From: Nocardioides solisilvae
Lineage (GTDB): Bacteria > Actinomycetota > Actinomycetes > Propionibacteriales > Nocardioidaceae
Direction: 5' to 3'
NCBI RefSeq assembly: GCF_003194625.1
Contig: NZ_QHKX01000003.1
Span: forward strand, 1-64,000
Length of the DNA: 64,000 nt
The first letter of the stretch is position 1, and each line of letters starts with the position of its first letter. The notes under the pieces are model-generated. The model did not search any database. It worked only from the letters and a program-made list of their open reading frames with translations, and was not told the DNA's origin. A program made the translations under genes and the position numbers. Of this stretch, positions 55,527 through 64,000 are shown in pieces.

Positions 55527-56381
55527 GTGCCTTCCCCCTCCGACCGCTACGGCTCCGACGTCCTCTCGACCGACTGGCGCGCCCCGAAGCGCGGCCGCGC
55601 CCAGGAGCGCCCCGCCGAGGTGGGCCTCGTCGTCGAGGAGGTGACGACCGAGTGGTGCGGGGAGATCGTCGCGATCGACCGTGACCTGCGCACCGTCACG
55701 CTCGAGGACCGGCGACTGAAGCGGCGGACCTTCCCGCTGGGGCCAGGCTTCCTGCTCGAGGGCGCCCCGGTGGTGCTCACTCCCCCGGTCCAGCGGGCCG
55801 CCCCGGCCAAGGCCACCCGCACGGCGTCGGGTTCGGTGGCCGTGCACGGCGCCAAGGCCCGGGTCGCCCGGCAGAGCCGGATCTTCGTCGAGGGCCGCCA
55901 CGACGCCGAGCTCGTCGAGAAGGTGTGGGGCGACGACCTGCGGATCGAGGGCGTCGTCGTGGAGTACCTCGGCGGCGTCGACGACCTGGCCGACCACCTC
56001 AAGGACTTCCGTCCCGGTCCCGAGCGACGCGTCGGGGTGCTGGTCGACCACCTCGTCCCCGGCTCCAAGGAGAGCCGCATCGCCCAGGGCATCATGCGCT
56101 CGCCGGTCGGCAAGCACGTGCTGGTCGTGGGCCACCCCTTCATCGACATCTGGCAGGCGGTCAAGCCCGAGCGGCTCGGCTTCCAGCGCTGGCCCGACGT
56201 GCCGCGCTCCATCGACTGGAAGAAGGGCACCTGCCAGCAGCTCGGCTGGCCGCACCGGGACCAGGCGGACATCGCCCGGGCGTGGAAGCACGTGCTGGGC
56301 GGCGTGCGCGGGTTCCAGGACCTCGACCCGGCCCTGCTCGGGCGGGTCGAGGAGCTGATCGACTTCGTCACCGCCCCCTGA
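55527..56381 (+). CDS. DUF3097 family protein (Toprim-like)
   Basis: This 284-residue conserved actinobacterial protein has a basic N-terminus and a beta-rich middle (VVEEVTTEWCGEIVAIDRDLRTVTLEDR). A segment SRIFVEGRHDAELVEKVWGDDL (about residues 117-138) with VGVLVDHLVPGSKES (about 172-186) resembles the Glu and Asp-x-D positions of Toprim domains. GTG 55527 follows TAGCGT (55515-55520) by 6 bases. It neighbours hemW. Activity on DNA or RNA is possible but unproven. Confidence 0.85.
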   Translation: MPSPSDRYGSDVLSTDWRAPKRGRAQERPAEVGLVVEEVTTEWCGEIVAIDRDLRTVTLEDRRLKRRTFPLGPGFLLEGAPVVLTPPVQRAAPAKATRTASGSVAVHGAKARVARQSRIFVEGRHDAELVEKVWGDDLRIEGVVVEYLGGVDDLADHLKDFRPGPERRVGVLVDHLVPGSKESRIAQGIMRSPVGKHVLVVGHPFIDIWQAVKPERLGFQRWPDVPRSIDWKKGTCQQLGWPHRDQADIARAWKHVLGGVRGFQDLDPALLGRVEELIDFVTAP

Positions 56382-56428
56382 CGAGCGCGCCCGGGCACGG
56401 CCTCACCGGCCGTCCGGATCGCGTCGGG

Positions 56429-57649
56429 TCAGTCGGCCAGGAGCTCGCGCACGACCCCGTCGGCCAGCAGCCGGCCCTCCCGGGTCAGCACGAGCCGGTC
56501 CCCCTCCTGCAGCACGAGGCCGCGGGCGACCACGCCCGGGACGCCGGCGCGCTCCCGCTCGGAGAGCGCCACGAGCGGCAGCCCCTCCCGCAGCCGCAGC
56601 TCGAGCAGCACCCGCTCGACGTGGCGGTCCTCGTCGGAGAGGACCTCGCGCCCGTGCGCCGGGCTCGCGCCCGCGGCGAGCCGGGCGGCGTACGCGGCCG
56701 GGTGCTTGACGTTCCACCACCGCACGCCCCCGACGTGGGAGTGGGCGCCCGGGCCGACGCCCCACCAGTCGGCACCGCGCCAGTAGAGCAGGTTGTGCAG
56801 GCAGCGGCTCTGCGGACGCCGCGCCCAGTTGGACACCTCGTACCACTCCATCCCGGCGGCGACCAGGCGCTCGTCGGCCAACAGGTACTTGTCGGCCAGG
56901 TCGTCGTCGTCCGGCACGGGCAGCTCGCCGCGCCGCACCCGCCGGGCCAGGGCCGTCCCCGGCTCGACGATGAGCGAGTAGGCGGAGACGTGGTCCGGGG
57001 ACGACGCCAGCGCGGCGTCCAGCGACGTCTCCCAGTCGGCCTGCGACTCCCCCGGGGTGCCGTAGATCAGGTCCAGGCTGACCTCGTCGAAGCCGGCCGC
57101 CCGGGCCCACTCGACGGCGAGCGGCACGCGGGCGGGGTCGTGGGTGCGGTCGAGCGTGGCCAGCACGTGCGGGACCGCCGACTGCATCCCGAACGAGATC
57201 CGGGTGAAGCCCGCCTCCCGGAGCCGGGCCAGCCCGTCGCGCGTGACGCTGTCGGGATTGGCCTCGGTCGTCACCTCGGCGTCGGGCGCGAGCCCGAGCT
57301 CGGAGCGGACGGCTCCCAGCATCGCGACGAGGTCGGCCGGCGGCAGCAGGGTCGGCGTGCCGCCGCCCACGAAGACGGTGCGCACCTCGCGCGCGGCCTC
57401 GCCGAGCACCCGGCGGGCCAGCCGCACCTCGGCGACCGCCTGATCGGCGTACGACGCCATCGACGTGTCGCCGACGTCCCCCAGCTCCGACGGGGTGTAG
57501 GTGTTGAAGTCGCAGTAGCCGCACCGGACGCGGCAGAAGGGGACGTGGAGGTAGACGGCGAGCGGGCGGCTCGTCGCGCCCACCAGGGCCGAGGCGGGCA
57601 GCGAGCCGTCCTCGGGGGCGGGCTCCCCGTCGGGCAGGGCTGAGGGCAC
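56429..57649 (-). CDS. hemW: Heme chaperone HemW (radical SAM)
   Basis: This 406-residue radical SAM protein related to coproporphyrinogen dehydrogenase binds heme in HemW. The iron-sulphur motif CRVRCGYCDFNTY (CxxxCxxC) is at about residue 39, with GGGTPTLLP and EANPDSVT following, and a HemN-type C-terminal domain contains RCLHNLLYWRGADWWGVGPGAHS. GTG 57649 has TGGGAT 6 bases upstream, which supports it over in-frame starts to 57727. The lepA-hemW-hrcA order is conserved. Confidence 0.93.
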   Translation of the reverse strand: MPSALPDGEPAPEDGSLPASALVGATSRPLAVYLHVPFCRVRCGYCDFNTYTPSELGDVGDTSMASYADQAVAEVRLARRVLGEAAREVRTVFVGGGTPTLLPPADLVAMLGAVRSELGLAPDAEVTTEANPDSVTRDGLARLREAGFTRISFGMQSAVPHVLATLDRTHDPARVPLAVEWARAAGFDEVSLDLIYGTPGESQADWETSLDAALASSPDHVSAYSLIVEPGTALARRVRRGELPVPDDDDLADKYLLADERLVAAGMEWYEVSNWARRPQSRCLHNLLYWRGADWWGVGPGAHSHVGGVRWWNVKHPAAYAARLAAGASPAHGREVLSDEDRHVERVLLELRLREGLPLVALSERERAGVPGVVARGLVLQEGDRLVLTREGRLLADGVVRELLAD

Positions 57650-57709
57650 GCCCCCATCCCACCACGCCGGTCCACGCCTGGCCCACCGCGGTGCCCGCCG
57701 GGGACGCGA

Positions 57710-57739
57710 CAGGGCCCCGCGGTCCACCGCGGGGCCCTG
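57710..57739 (-). terminator. Terminator of the acyl-CoA synthetase gene
   Basis: CAGGGCCCCGCGG and CCGCGGGGCCCTG form a 13-bp perfect stem with loop TCCA, 40 bases after the stop codon on the minus strand. It separates the acyl-CoA synthetase gene from hemW. Confidence 0.7.
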
Positions 57740-57778
57740 CTCACGACGCCCTACCGGCCCGGGGGCCGGACGAGGCCG

Positions 57779-59602
57779 TCAGGCGTACATCTTCTCGATC
57801 AGGTCGTTGTAGTTGCTCTCGACGACGTTGCGCTTGACCTTCATCGACGGGGTGAGCTCACCGGACTCGATGGTCAGGTCGTGGTCGAGCAGCTCCCACC
57901 TCTTGATGGTCTCCCAGCGGTTGAGCTGCGAGTTCATGTCGTCGACGTAGCCCTGGACCATGTCCTTGACCTGCTGGCTGCGGACGATCTCGGTGTACGA
58001 GGCGCCGGCCATGCCGTTCTCCTCGGCCCAGGTCGCCATCGCGTCGGGGTCGAGGGTGACCAGCGCGACGCAGTAGTTGCGCTCGTTGCCGAAGACCATG
58101 AACTGGCTGGCGTAGGGGCAGACGGCCTTGAACTTGGACTCGATCGCCGGCGGGGCGATGTACTTGCCGCCGGAGGTCTTGAAGAGCTCCTTGATCCGGC
58201 CGGTGATCCGGAGACGACCCGCCTCGTCGATGGAGCCCTTGTCGCCGGTGTGCAGCCAGCCGTCGGGGTCGAGCGACTTGGCGGTCTCCTCGGGGAGGTT
58301 GTGGTAGCCCTCCATCACGCCGGGACCCTTGATCAGGACCTCGTCGTTCTCGCCCAGCTTGACCTCGGTGCCGGGCATCGGCGGGCCGACGGTGCCGAAC
58401 TTGTTGCTCGACGGGCGGTTGACGAACGTGCCGGCCGAGGACTCGGTCAGGCCGTAGCCCTCGAGGATCTGGATACCCGCGGCGCCGAACCACTCGGCGA
58501 TGTCCTGGTTGAGCGCGGCCGCGCCCGAGATGAAGAAGCGCACGCGTCCGCCGAAGCGGTCACGGATCTTGGCGAAGACGATCTTGTCGAGGACCTTGTG
58601 CTTCAGGCCCAGGCCGAAGGGCACCGAGCGGCCCTCCTCCTTGAGGCGCTCGACCTCGATGCCGACCTCGAACGCCTTCTTGAAGATCTTCTCCTTGGCG
58701 CCGCCCTCGGCTGCCTGCATCGTGACGATCCGACCGTGCGCCTTCTCGAAGATGCGGGGGGCCGCGCCCATGAAGGTGGGCTTCACGATGCCGAGGTTCT
58801 CGACGATCTTGTCGACCCGGCCGTCGATCGCGGTCGGGAAGCCGCAGGCCATCTGGGTCGAGAGCAGCACCTTGCCGAACGAGTGGGCCATCGGCAGCCA
58901 GAGGAACTGCAGGTCGTCCTCGCTGAGGATGCCCAGCGACTGGATGGCGCTGCCCTCGTAGACCCAGGACTCGTGCCGCAGCCGCACGCCCTTCGGGCGG
59001 CCGGTGGTGCCGGAGGTGTAGATCAGGGTGGCGAGCTGGTCGGGGCGGATGGCCTCGGCCTTGGCCTCCAGCACCCCGGGGTTGGCGGCGAGGTAGGCCT
59101 CGCCGAGCGCGGAGAGGTCGTCGAGGTTGATGACCCAGTCACCGTCGGTGCGACCCTCGAAGGTGACGACCTTGGCGACGTAGGGCAGCTCGGACTTGCG
59201 GTTGACCAGCTTGGCGATCTGCTCGTCGTCCTCGGCGAAGACCACCCGGCTCTCGGAGTCGGACAGGATGTAGGCCGTGTCCTCCTCGTTGGTGGTCGGG
59301 TAGACCGTGGTGGTGGCGCCCGCGGCGCACATGATCGCGAGGTCCGCGAGGACCCACTCGTAGCGCGTGCTCGAGGCGATGCCGACCCGCATCTCCGGCT
59401 GGAGCCCGAGGGAGAGGAGCCCGCCGGCCAGGTTCCGGACGATCTCGCCGGCCTGCGCCCAGGTCACCGACTCCCACGACTCGGACTTCGTCGGGTAGCG
59501 GAACGCCTCGCGGTCCGGTGACTTCGCGACCCGGTCGTAGAACTGGACGGCCACGTTGGGGTGCATCGTCGCCAGGAAGCTGGTGTCGTTGGTGTTGGGC
59601 AT
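57779..59602 (-). CDS. Long-chain fatty-acid-CoA ligase (FadD15/FACL-like)
   Basis: This 607-residue AMP-forming enzyme activates fatty acids to acyl-CoA. The adenylate motifs are TLIYTSGTTGRPKGV (P-loop, about residue 183-197), GYGLTESS and GWLHTGDKG. ITGRIKELFKTSGGKYIAP carries the C-terminal hinge and GGKY, and the catalytic Lys lies in LTPSMKVKR near the end. I chose ATG 59602 because AGGAGA lies 6 bases upstream; the frame to 59761 runs into the promoter region. A 16-bp palindrome upstream may be an operator. Confidence 0.94.
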   Translation of the reverse strand: MPNTNDTSFLATMHPNVAVQFYDRVAKSPDREAFRYPTKSESWESVTWAQAGEIVRNLAGGLLSLGLQPEMRVGIASSTRYEWVLADLAIMCAAGATTTVYPTTNEEDTAYILSDSESRVVFAEDDEQIAKLVNRKSELPYVAKVVTFEGRTDGDWVINLDDLSALGEAYLAANPGVLEAKAEAIRPDQLATLIYTSGTTGRPKGVRLRHESWVYEGSAIQSLGILSEDDLQFLWLPMAHSFGKVLLSTQMACGFPTAIDGRVDKIVENLGIVKPTFMGAAPRIFEKAHGRIVTMQAAEGGAKEKIFKKAFEVGIEVERLKEEGRSVPFGLGLKHKVLDKIVFAKIRDRFGGRVRFFISGAAALNQDIAEWFGAAGIQILEGYGLTESSAGTFVNRPSSNKFGTVGPPMPGTEVKLGENDEVLIKGPGVMEGYHNLPEETAKSLDPDGWLHTGDKGSIDEAGRLRITGRIKELFKTSGGKYIAPPAIESKFKAVCPYASQFMVFGNERNYCVALVTLDPDAMATWAEENGMAGASYTEIVRSQQVKDMVQGYVDDMNSQLNRWETIKRWELLDHDLTIESGELTPSMKVKRNVVESNYNDLIEKMYA

Positions 59603-59665
59603 GTCTCCTGCGCTTCGGTTGTGGCGCCCCTCGTTGCCGGCCGCCGTGCTGACTGCTTGGAGGTA

Positions 59666-59681
59666 ACCTAGATCACTAGGT
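59666..59681 (-). promoter_or_regulatory. Palindrome upstream of the acyl-CoA synthetase
   Basis: ACCTAG-ATCA-CTAGGT is a perfect 6-4-6 inverted repeat 64 bases before the start codon. On the minus strand TAGGTT at its edge could serve as a -10. The position suits a repressor of the TetR type that senses acyl-CoA, but the regulator is not identified. Confidence 0.45.
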
Positions 59682-59765
59682 GACTCGCCGGTAGCACTTC
59701 TCGCCTTTGCCCCGGAATTCGGGCGGATCTCGCCTGCGGCAAGGGTTTCCGGCCCCTGCACGACC

Positions 59766-60425
59766 TCAGCGGCGGGCGGCCGAGGCGGCGTACGCCTCCG
59801 CCTTCTCGCGCAGGTGCTCCGCGAGCCCGTCGACCTCCAGCAGCCGCGGGAGCAGGGCGCGCTCGGTGGTCACGGCGCGGAAGGCCAGCCCCACAGTGAC
59901 GTCGTGGGCGGGCCGGTGGACCACCTCGACCGCGTCCCCACGCTCGACGACGCCCTCCTCGAGCACGCGCAGGTAGGCGCCCGGGTGACCGTGCTCGGTG
60001 AAGCGTCGCACCCAGCCGCCCTCCTCCAGCCCGTGACGGCCCAGCCAGCTGGTGAAGACCCGGCAGGCGGTGCGCACCGAGGCCACCTCGACCAGGGCCG
60101 TCCCCACCCGCCACCGCTCCCCCAGCCGCGCCTCGGTGACCTCGAGGCCGGAGGTCGTGAGGTTCTCCCCGAAGAGGCCGTCGCGCAGCGGGCGGTCGAG
60201 CACGGACTGCCAGTGGTCGAGGTCCTCGCGCGCGAACGCGTACACGGCACGGTCGGGCCCGCCGTGGAACGTGAGGTCGCAGACCGAGTCCCCGTCCAAC
60301 CCGGTCCGGCGCACGCCCACGGGCCCGGCCTGGGGGTGCTTGCGGATCGCGGTCCGGCCGACGCGACCGGTCCACGGCCCGCCCTCGGGGCGGCCGACGT
60401 TGACGGCGATGACCTGCGCGCTCAC
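59766..60425 (-). CDS. MOSC domain protein (YiiM-like)
   Basis: This 219-residue MOSC protein has GLDGDSVCDLTFHGGPDRAVYAF at about residues 43-65, GLFGENLTTSGL, and the conserved Cys in RTACRVFTSWLG at about residue 120. YiiM-type proteins use the molybdenum cofactor to reduce N-hydroxylated compounds. GTG 60425 follows TAGGGT (60437-60432) by 6 bases. It is monocistronic. Confidence 0.92.
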   Translation of the reverse strand: MSAQVIAVNVGRPEGGPWTGRVGRTAIRKHPQAGPVGVRRTGLDGDSVCDLTFHGGPDRAVYAFAREDLDHWQSVLDRPLRDGLFGENLTTSGLEVTEARLGERWRVGTALVEVASVRTACRVFTSWLGRHGLEEGGWVRRFTEHGHPGAYLRVLEEGVVERGDAVEVVHRPAHDVTVGLAFRAVTTERALLPRLLEVDGLAEHLREKAEAYAASAARR

Positions 60426-60459
60426 CCCGGCACCCTAGGCGCTGCCGGCCGCGACGTCC

Positions 60460-61335
60460 TCACTCCTGGACGGCCTTGGCGACCGTGACGCACGCCGTCA
60501 GCCGGTCCCGGGTCCCCGCGGCGCCGGTCGCCGTCGCGTCCTCCTCGAGCAGCCGCAGCGCCCGGTGCAGCGTCCGCACGACGACCCAGTCCCGGGCCCG
60601 GTCCTCGTCCAGGCCGGCGGCGTCCACCACGGCGTGGAAGCGGCGGCGCAGGCCGCCCCGGACGTCTCCCGCGAGCTCGGCCCAGCGGTGCCAGAGCAGC
60701 GGCGCCGGCTCGGCGTGCGGGTCCCCGGCGACGGCGGTGGGCGAGACGACCAGCCAGGGCTCGCGCCCGGCCGCCAGCACGTGGTCGAAGTGGAGGGCAC
60801 CGTGGAGCAGGCGGTCCGGACCGCTGCCGTCCTCCGCCTCCGCGGCCAGCTGCCGGCCGAGCGCGACGGCCTGCTCCACCAGCCGGCGGGGCAGCGGAGC
60901 CGCACGCGGCAGGCCCGCCAGCCGCTCGCCGTCCCGGCGCAACGCGACCGCCAGCCGCGGGACGCGAGCCGGTGCCGGCACGTGCAGCGTGCCGTAGAGC
61001 GAGCCGATCACCTCGCACGCCTCGACGTCCCAGTGGTCGCGCAGTCCCTCGCCGGCGCGCTCGAGCAACAGGGCGCGGCGACCGGGGTCCGCCCGCAGCA
61101 GGCGGACCGCCCCGGCGCCGTGCCAGGTCTGCAGGGCCAGCGCCTCGCGCTCGGCGTCGACGGAGCGGGCCACGACCTTGAGGACCGCCCGCGCACCGCC
61201 GTCGGCGACGACCGGCAGGACGAGCGCCGAGGACGCGTCACCGGGCAAGCGCGCGTCGCCGTCCGGGGCCAGCCGCCACTCCTCGCAGAGCTCGGGGACC
61301 CGCCGGGAGGGACCGTCGGGGCGGCCGGCCGGCAC
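60460..61335 (-). CDS. APH-fold phosphotransferase with degraded active site (streptomycin-6-kinase-like)
   Basis: This 291-residue protein has the overall layout of APH(6)/hydroxyurea-type small-molecule kinases: VLKVVARS supplies the ATP Lys (Lys53) and LLLERAGEGLRD the hinge. The catalytic loop, normally HGDLHxxN, is HGALHFDH at 178-185, so the catalytic Asp is Ala. The Mg-binding DP-x-GDP segment reads SPTAVAGDP, with Ser for Asp. Both metal or catalytic acids are missing, so a pseudokinase is likely. Its GTG directly follows the lepA stop codon, so the two are coupled. Confidence 0.82.
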   Translation of the reverse strand: MPAGRPDGPSRRVPELCEEWRLAPDGDARLPGDASSALVLPVVADGGARAVLKVVARSVDAEREALALQTWHGAGAVRLLRADPGRRALLLERAGEGLRDHWDVEACEVIGSLYGTLHVPAPARVPRLAVALRRDGERLAGLPRAAPLPRRLVEQAVALGRQLAAEAEDGSGPDRLLHGALHFDHVLAAGREPWLVVSPTAVAGDPHAEPAPLLWHRWAELAGDVRGGLRRRFHAVVDAAGLDEDRARDWVVVRTLHRALRLLEEDATATGAAGTRDRLTACVTVAKAVQE

Positions 61336-63213
61336 CTACTTCTTGCCCGCCTTGTCGGTGGACGGCTGGGAGGTCGCGAGCGCGGCGACGAACGCCTCCG
61401 GCGGGACCTCGACGGTGCCGATGTTCTTCATCCGCTTCTTGCCCGCCTTCTGCTTCTCCAGCAGCTTGCGCTTGCGGCTGATGTCTCCGCCATAGCACTT
61501 GGCGAGCACGTCCTTGCGGATGGCGCGGATGTTCTCCCGCGCGATCACCCGGGCCCCGATGGCGGCCTGGATCGGCACCTCGAACTGCTGGCGCGGGATC
61601 AGCTCCTTGAGCTTGGCGGCCATCATCACGCCGTACCCGTACGCCGCCTCGCGGTGCACGATGGCCGAGAACGCGTCGACCGGCTCGCCCTGGAGCAGGA
61701 TGTCGACCTTGACCAGGTCGGCGGCCTGCTCGCCGGAGCGCTCGTAGTCCAGCGAGGCGTAGCCCTTGGTGCGCGACTTCAGCTGGTCGAAGAAGTCGAA
61801 GACGATCTCACCCATCGGCAGGGTGTAGCGCATCTCGACGCGGTCCTCGGAGAGGTAGTCCATCCCCTGCAGGCTGCCCCGCTTCTGCTGGCACAGCTCC
61901 ATGATCGTCCCGATGTAGTCGCTCGGGCTGAGGATGGTCGCCTTGACGACAGGCTCCCGGACCTCAGCGATCTTGCCCTCGGGGTACTCGCTCGGGTTGG
62001 TCACCACGACCTCGGAGCCGTCCTCCATCTGCACCTCGTAGACCACGTTGGGCGCGGTCGAGATCAGGTCGAGGTCGAACTCGCGCTCGAGCCGGTCCCG
62101 GGTGATCTCCATGTGGAGCAGGCCGAGGAAGCCGCAACGGAAGCCGAAGCCCAGCGCGCCGGAGGTCTCGGGCTCGTAGGTCAGCGCCGCGTCGTTGAGC
62201 TGGAGCTTCTCCAGGGCCTCCCGCAGGTCGCCGAACTGGTCGCCGTCGATCGGGTAGAGGCCGGCGTAGACCATCGGGTTGGGGTGCTTGTAGCCGCCGA
62301 GGGACTCCTCGGCCCCGTGGTGCTGCGTGGTGACCGTGTCGCCGACCCGGGACTGGCGGACGTCCTTCACCCCGGTGATCAGGTAGCCGACCTCGCCGAC
62401 CCCGATCTTGTCCGCCTTCACCTGCTCGGGGCTGATCACGCCGAGCTCGAGGAGCTCGTGCGTGGCACCGGTCGACATCATCTTGATCCGGTCACGGTGC
62501 GTGAGCTCGCCGTCGACCACCCTGACGTAGGTGATCACGCCGCGGTAGGTGTCGTAGACAGAGTCGAAGATCAGGGCCCGGGCCGGGGCGTCGGCGACGC
62601 CCTCGGGCGGTGGGGTCTGCTTGACGATCTCGTTGAGGAGCGCCTCGACGCCCAGGCCGGTCTTCGCGCTGACCTGGAGGACGTCCTCGGGCTCGCAGCC
62701 GACCAGACCGGCCAGCTCCGCGGCGTACTTCTCCGGGTTGGCGCTCGGCAGGTCGATCTTGTTGAGCACGGGGATGATGTGCAGGTCGGCACCCATCGCC
62801 AGGTAGAGGTTGGCCAGCGTCTGCGCCTCGATGCCCTGCGCGGCGTCGACCAGCAGGACGGCCGCCTCGCAGGCCTCCAGCGAGCGCGAGACCTCGTAGG
62901 TGAAGTCGACGTGGCCGGGGGTGTCGATCATGTTGAGCACGTAGGTGCCCGGCTCCGCCCCCTGCTCGTTGCCACCCGGCACGGTCCAGGGCATCCGCAC
63001 GGCCTGGCTCTTGATCGTGATGCCGCGCTCGCGCTCGATGTCCATCCGGTCGAGGTACTGCGCGCGGGCCGCCCGCTCGTCCACCACCCCGGTCAGCTGC
63101 AGCATCCGGTCGGCAAGGGTCGACTTGCCGTGGTCGATGTGGGCGATGATGCAGAAGTTCCGGATGATCGACGGGTCGGTCTGTCCGGGCTTCGGGGCGC
63201 TCTTCAGGGACAC
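61336..63213 (-). CDS. lepA: Elongation factor 4 (LepA)
   Basis: This 625-residue ribosome-associated GTPase acts in initiation and back-translocation. It has G1 [13 protein letters not shown] at about residues 24-36, G3 DTPGHVDF, G4 NKID and the LepA-specific C-terminal domain ending around [21 protein letters not shown] 63213 is used. The pseudokinase gene follows without a gap. hemW lies further downstream, the usual lepA-hemW neighbourhood interrupted by three genes. Confidence 0.97.
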   Translation of the reverse strand: MSLKSAPKPGQTDPSIIRNFCIIAHIDHGKSTLADRMLQLTGVVDERAARAQYLDRMDIERERGITIKSQAVRMPWTVPGGNEQGAEPGTYVLNMIDTPGHVDFTYEVSRSLEACEAAVLLVDAAQGIEAQTLANLYLAMGADLHIIPVLNKIDLPSANPEKYAAELAGLVGCEPEDVLQVSAKTGLGVEALLNEIVKQTPPPEGVADAPARALIFDSVYDTYRGVITYVRVVDGELTHRDRIKMMSTGATHELLELGVISPEQVKADKIGVGEVGYLITGVKDVRQSRVGDTVTTQHHGAEESLGGYKHPNPMVYAGLYPIDGDQFGDLREALEKLQLNDAALTYEPETSGALGFGFRCGFLGLLHMEITRDRLEREFDLDLISTAPNVVYEVQMEDGSEVVVTNPSEYPEGKIAEVREPVVKATILSPSDYIGTIMELCQQKRGSLQGMDYLSEDRVEMRYTLPMGEIVFDFFDQLKSRTKGYASLDYERSGEQAADLVKVDILLQGEPVDAFSAIVHREAAYGYGVMMAAKLKELIPRQQFEVPIQAAIGARVIARENIRAIRKDVLAKCYGGDISRKRKLLEKQKAGKKRMKNIGTVEVPPEAFVAALATSQPSTDKAGKK

Positions 63214-63358
63214 GGATGACTTTCGGGTACGTCGTGCGGTGCGGGTCGTGCCATTGTTCCACGAGGCCTCGCCCGCCCGGGATTCGTGCCGCGACGCCGG
63301 GTCCGCCGGACGACGACCCCGTGGGCCCCACCGGGACGGCGCGCGGGAGGATGCGTCC

Positions 63359-64000
63359 GTGACCGCCCTCCCCGCCCCGGGCCCCTACCCCGCCCCGCCC
63401 GACGCGACCGCGCGGCGCCTGCACTGGCAGTTCCTGCCGCCCGGGGTCCGCGCGTGGGTCGAGCGTCGCTGCGGCTCGCCCGTGGTCGAGGCGCTCTCGC
63501 AGGACGCGGGGTTCACGCCGGGCTTCGCGTCGGTGCTCGTCTGCGCCGACGGGTCGCGCCACTTCGTCAAGGCCGCCTCGCCGAAGGCGCAGCGCGTCTT
63601 CGCCGACTCCTACCGGGAGGAGGCGCGCAAGCTGGCCGCGCTCCCCGACGGCATCCCGGCCCCACGCCTCGTGGCCCTCCTCGACGACGACTGGGTCGTG
63701 CTGGTCCTCGAGCACCAGGAGGGAGTCAACCCGCCCCGCCCGTGGACACCGGCCCACCTGGACGCGACGCTGGACGCCCTGGAGTCCGTCGCGGCCGTCA
63801 CCACCCCGGTCCCCCCGGCCCTCGCGCTCGACCCCTTCGTGGTGGAGACGGCCGACTGGCCCGCGCACTGGGACGTGGTGCGGGAGCGCCGGCCCGACCT
63901 GCCCCACCTCGACGAGGCGCAGGCCCTCGCAGCAGCGCACGCCGCCGCCACCGACGGCGACACCCTCGTGCACACCGACGTCCGGGCCGACAACGTGCTC
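63359..64000 (+). CDS. Aminoglycoside-phosphotransferase-fold kinase, 3' end outside window
   Basis: The first 214 codons are present and the frame is still open at base 64000. The N-lobe has [17 protein letters not shown] with the ATP Lys, and [11 protein letters not shown] is the hinge region. The catalytic loop at the right edge reads [12 protein letters not shown], matching HxDxxxxN, so unlike the gene at 60460 this one keeps its catalytic Asp. GTG 63359 has GAGGAT 6 bases upstream. It is divergent from lepA. The substrate is unknown. Confidence 0.8.
   Translation, partial: MTALPAPGPYPAPPDATARRLHWQFLPPGVRAWVERRCGSPVVEALSQDAGFTPGFASVLVCADGSRHFVKAASPKAQRVFADSYREEARKLAALPDGIPAPRLVALLDDDWVVLVLEHQEGVNPPRPWTPAHLDATLDALESVAAVTTPVPPALALDPFVVETADWPAHWDVVRERRPDLPHLDEAQALAAAHAAATDGDTLVHTDVRADNVL

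Noticed and set aside
57650..57727. hemW start at 57727
   Set aside because: The extra residues are Arg-rich and unlike HemW, and they extend toward the terminator of the upstream gene.

Overview
The window is a very GC-rich actinobacterial chromosome segment, most like Nocardioides or a relative in the Nocardioidaceae. This rests on codon use, on the conserved block uppS / recO / era / corC / ybeY / phoH / rsmE / dnaJ / hrcA / hemW / lepA, on GTG starts, and on many genes whose start codon lies 6-8 bases after a TANNNT hexamer (leaderless transcription). I see no prophage, insertion sequence, integrase or CRISPR array. About 60 protein genes, two tRNAs and part of an rRNA operon control region are present.

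Layout. 1-670: leader and three tandem promoters of an rRNA operon that runs leftward out of the window. 0.67-3.6 kb: tyrS and a divergent membrane Ser/Thr kinase. 3.6-5.5 kb: a three-gene envelope cluster (helical stress-type protein, holin-like membrane protein, DUF3618), then a CAT-anticodon tRNA. 5.7-11 kb: a PIG-L deacetylase, a YhhN protein, two mannosyltransferase-like glycosyltransferases and a frameshifted mptB. 11-19 kb: an SGNH hydrolase, a small gene under a LexA box, a five-gene operon with two ABC exporters, a secreted CotH/Calx-beta protein and tRNA-Asn. 19-25.6 kb: dnaG, a second holin/DUF3618/BrkB/YtxH cluster, dgt and a secreted M15-like protein. 25.8-33.6 kb: dusB, glyS, a zinc regulon (znuA-znuC-znuB-zur) behind two Zur-type operators, uppS and recO. 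33.6-40.6 kb: an alpha/beta hydrolase, a MASE1/PAS histidine kinase, leuA with a leucine attenuator peptide, a flavoprotein and a lipoprotein. 40.6-54.2 kb: the conserved era-to-hrcA block, interrupted by a siderophore-interacting protein, a two-gene 10-methyl fatty acid module (tmsA-tmsB) and a PHM-like copper lipoprotein. 54.2-64 kb: an MBL hydrolase, DUF3097, hemW, a long-chain acyl-CoA synthetase, a MOSC protein, a catalytically degraded phosphotransferase, lepA and the start of an apparently intact phosphotransferase.

How the genes fit together. Translation and replication housekeeping (tyrS, glyS, dnaG, era, ybeY, rsmE, lepA, dusB) is interleaved with envelope lipid work: uppS makes the lipid carrier, mgtA and mptB are lipomannan-type mannosyltransferases, tmsA and tmsB would methylate membrane acyl chains, and the acyl-CoA synthetase feeds fatty acid metabolism. 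Several regulatory signals can be read directly: Zur operators, a CIRCE element at hrcA, a LexA box, a ribosome-mediated leucine attenuator, PHO-box-like repeats and rRNA promoters. No whole new defence or mobile system was found. The most interesting points are the SOS-controlled small gene, the PHM-like copper lipoprotein, the mptB frameshift, the pseudokinase beside lepA and the tmsAB insertion in the era operon.
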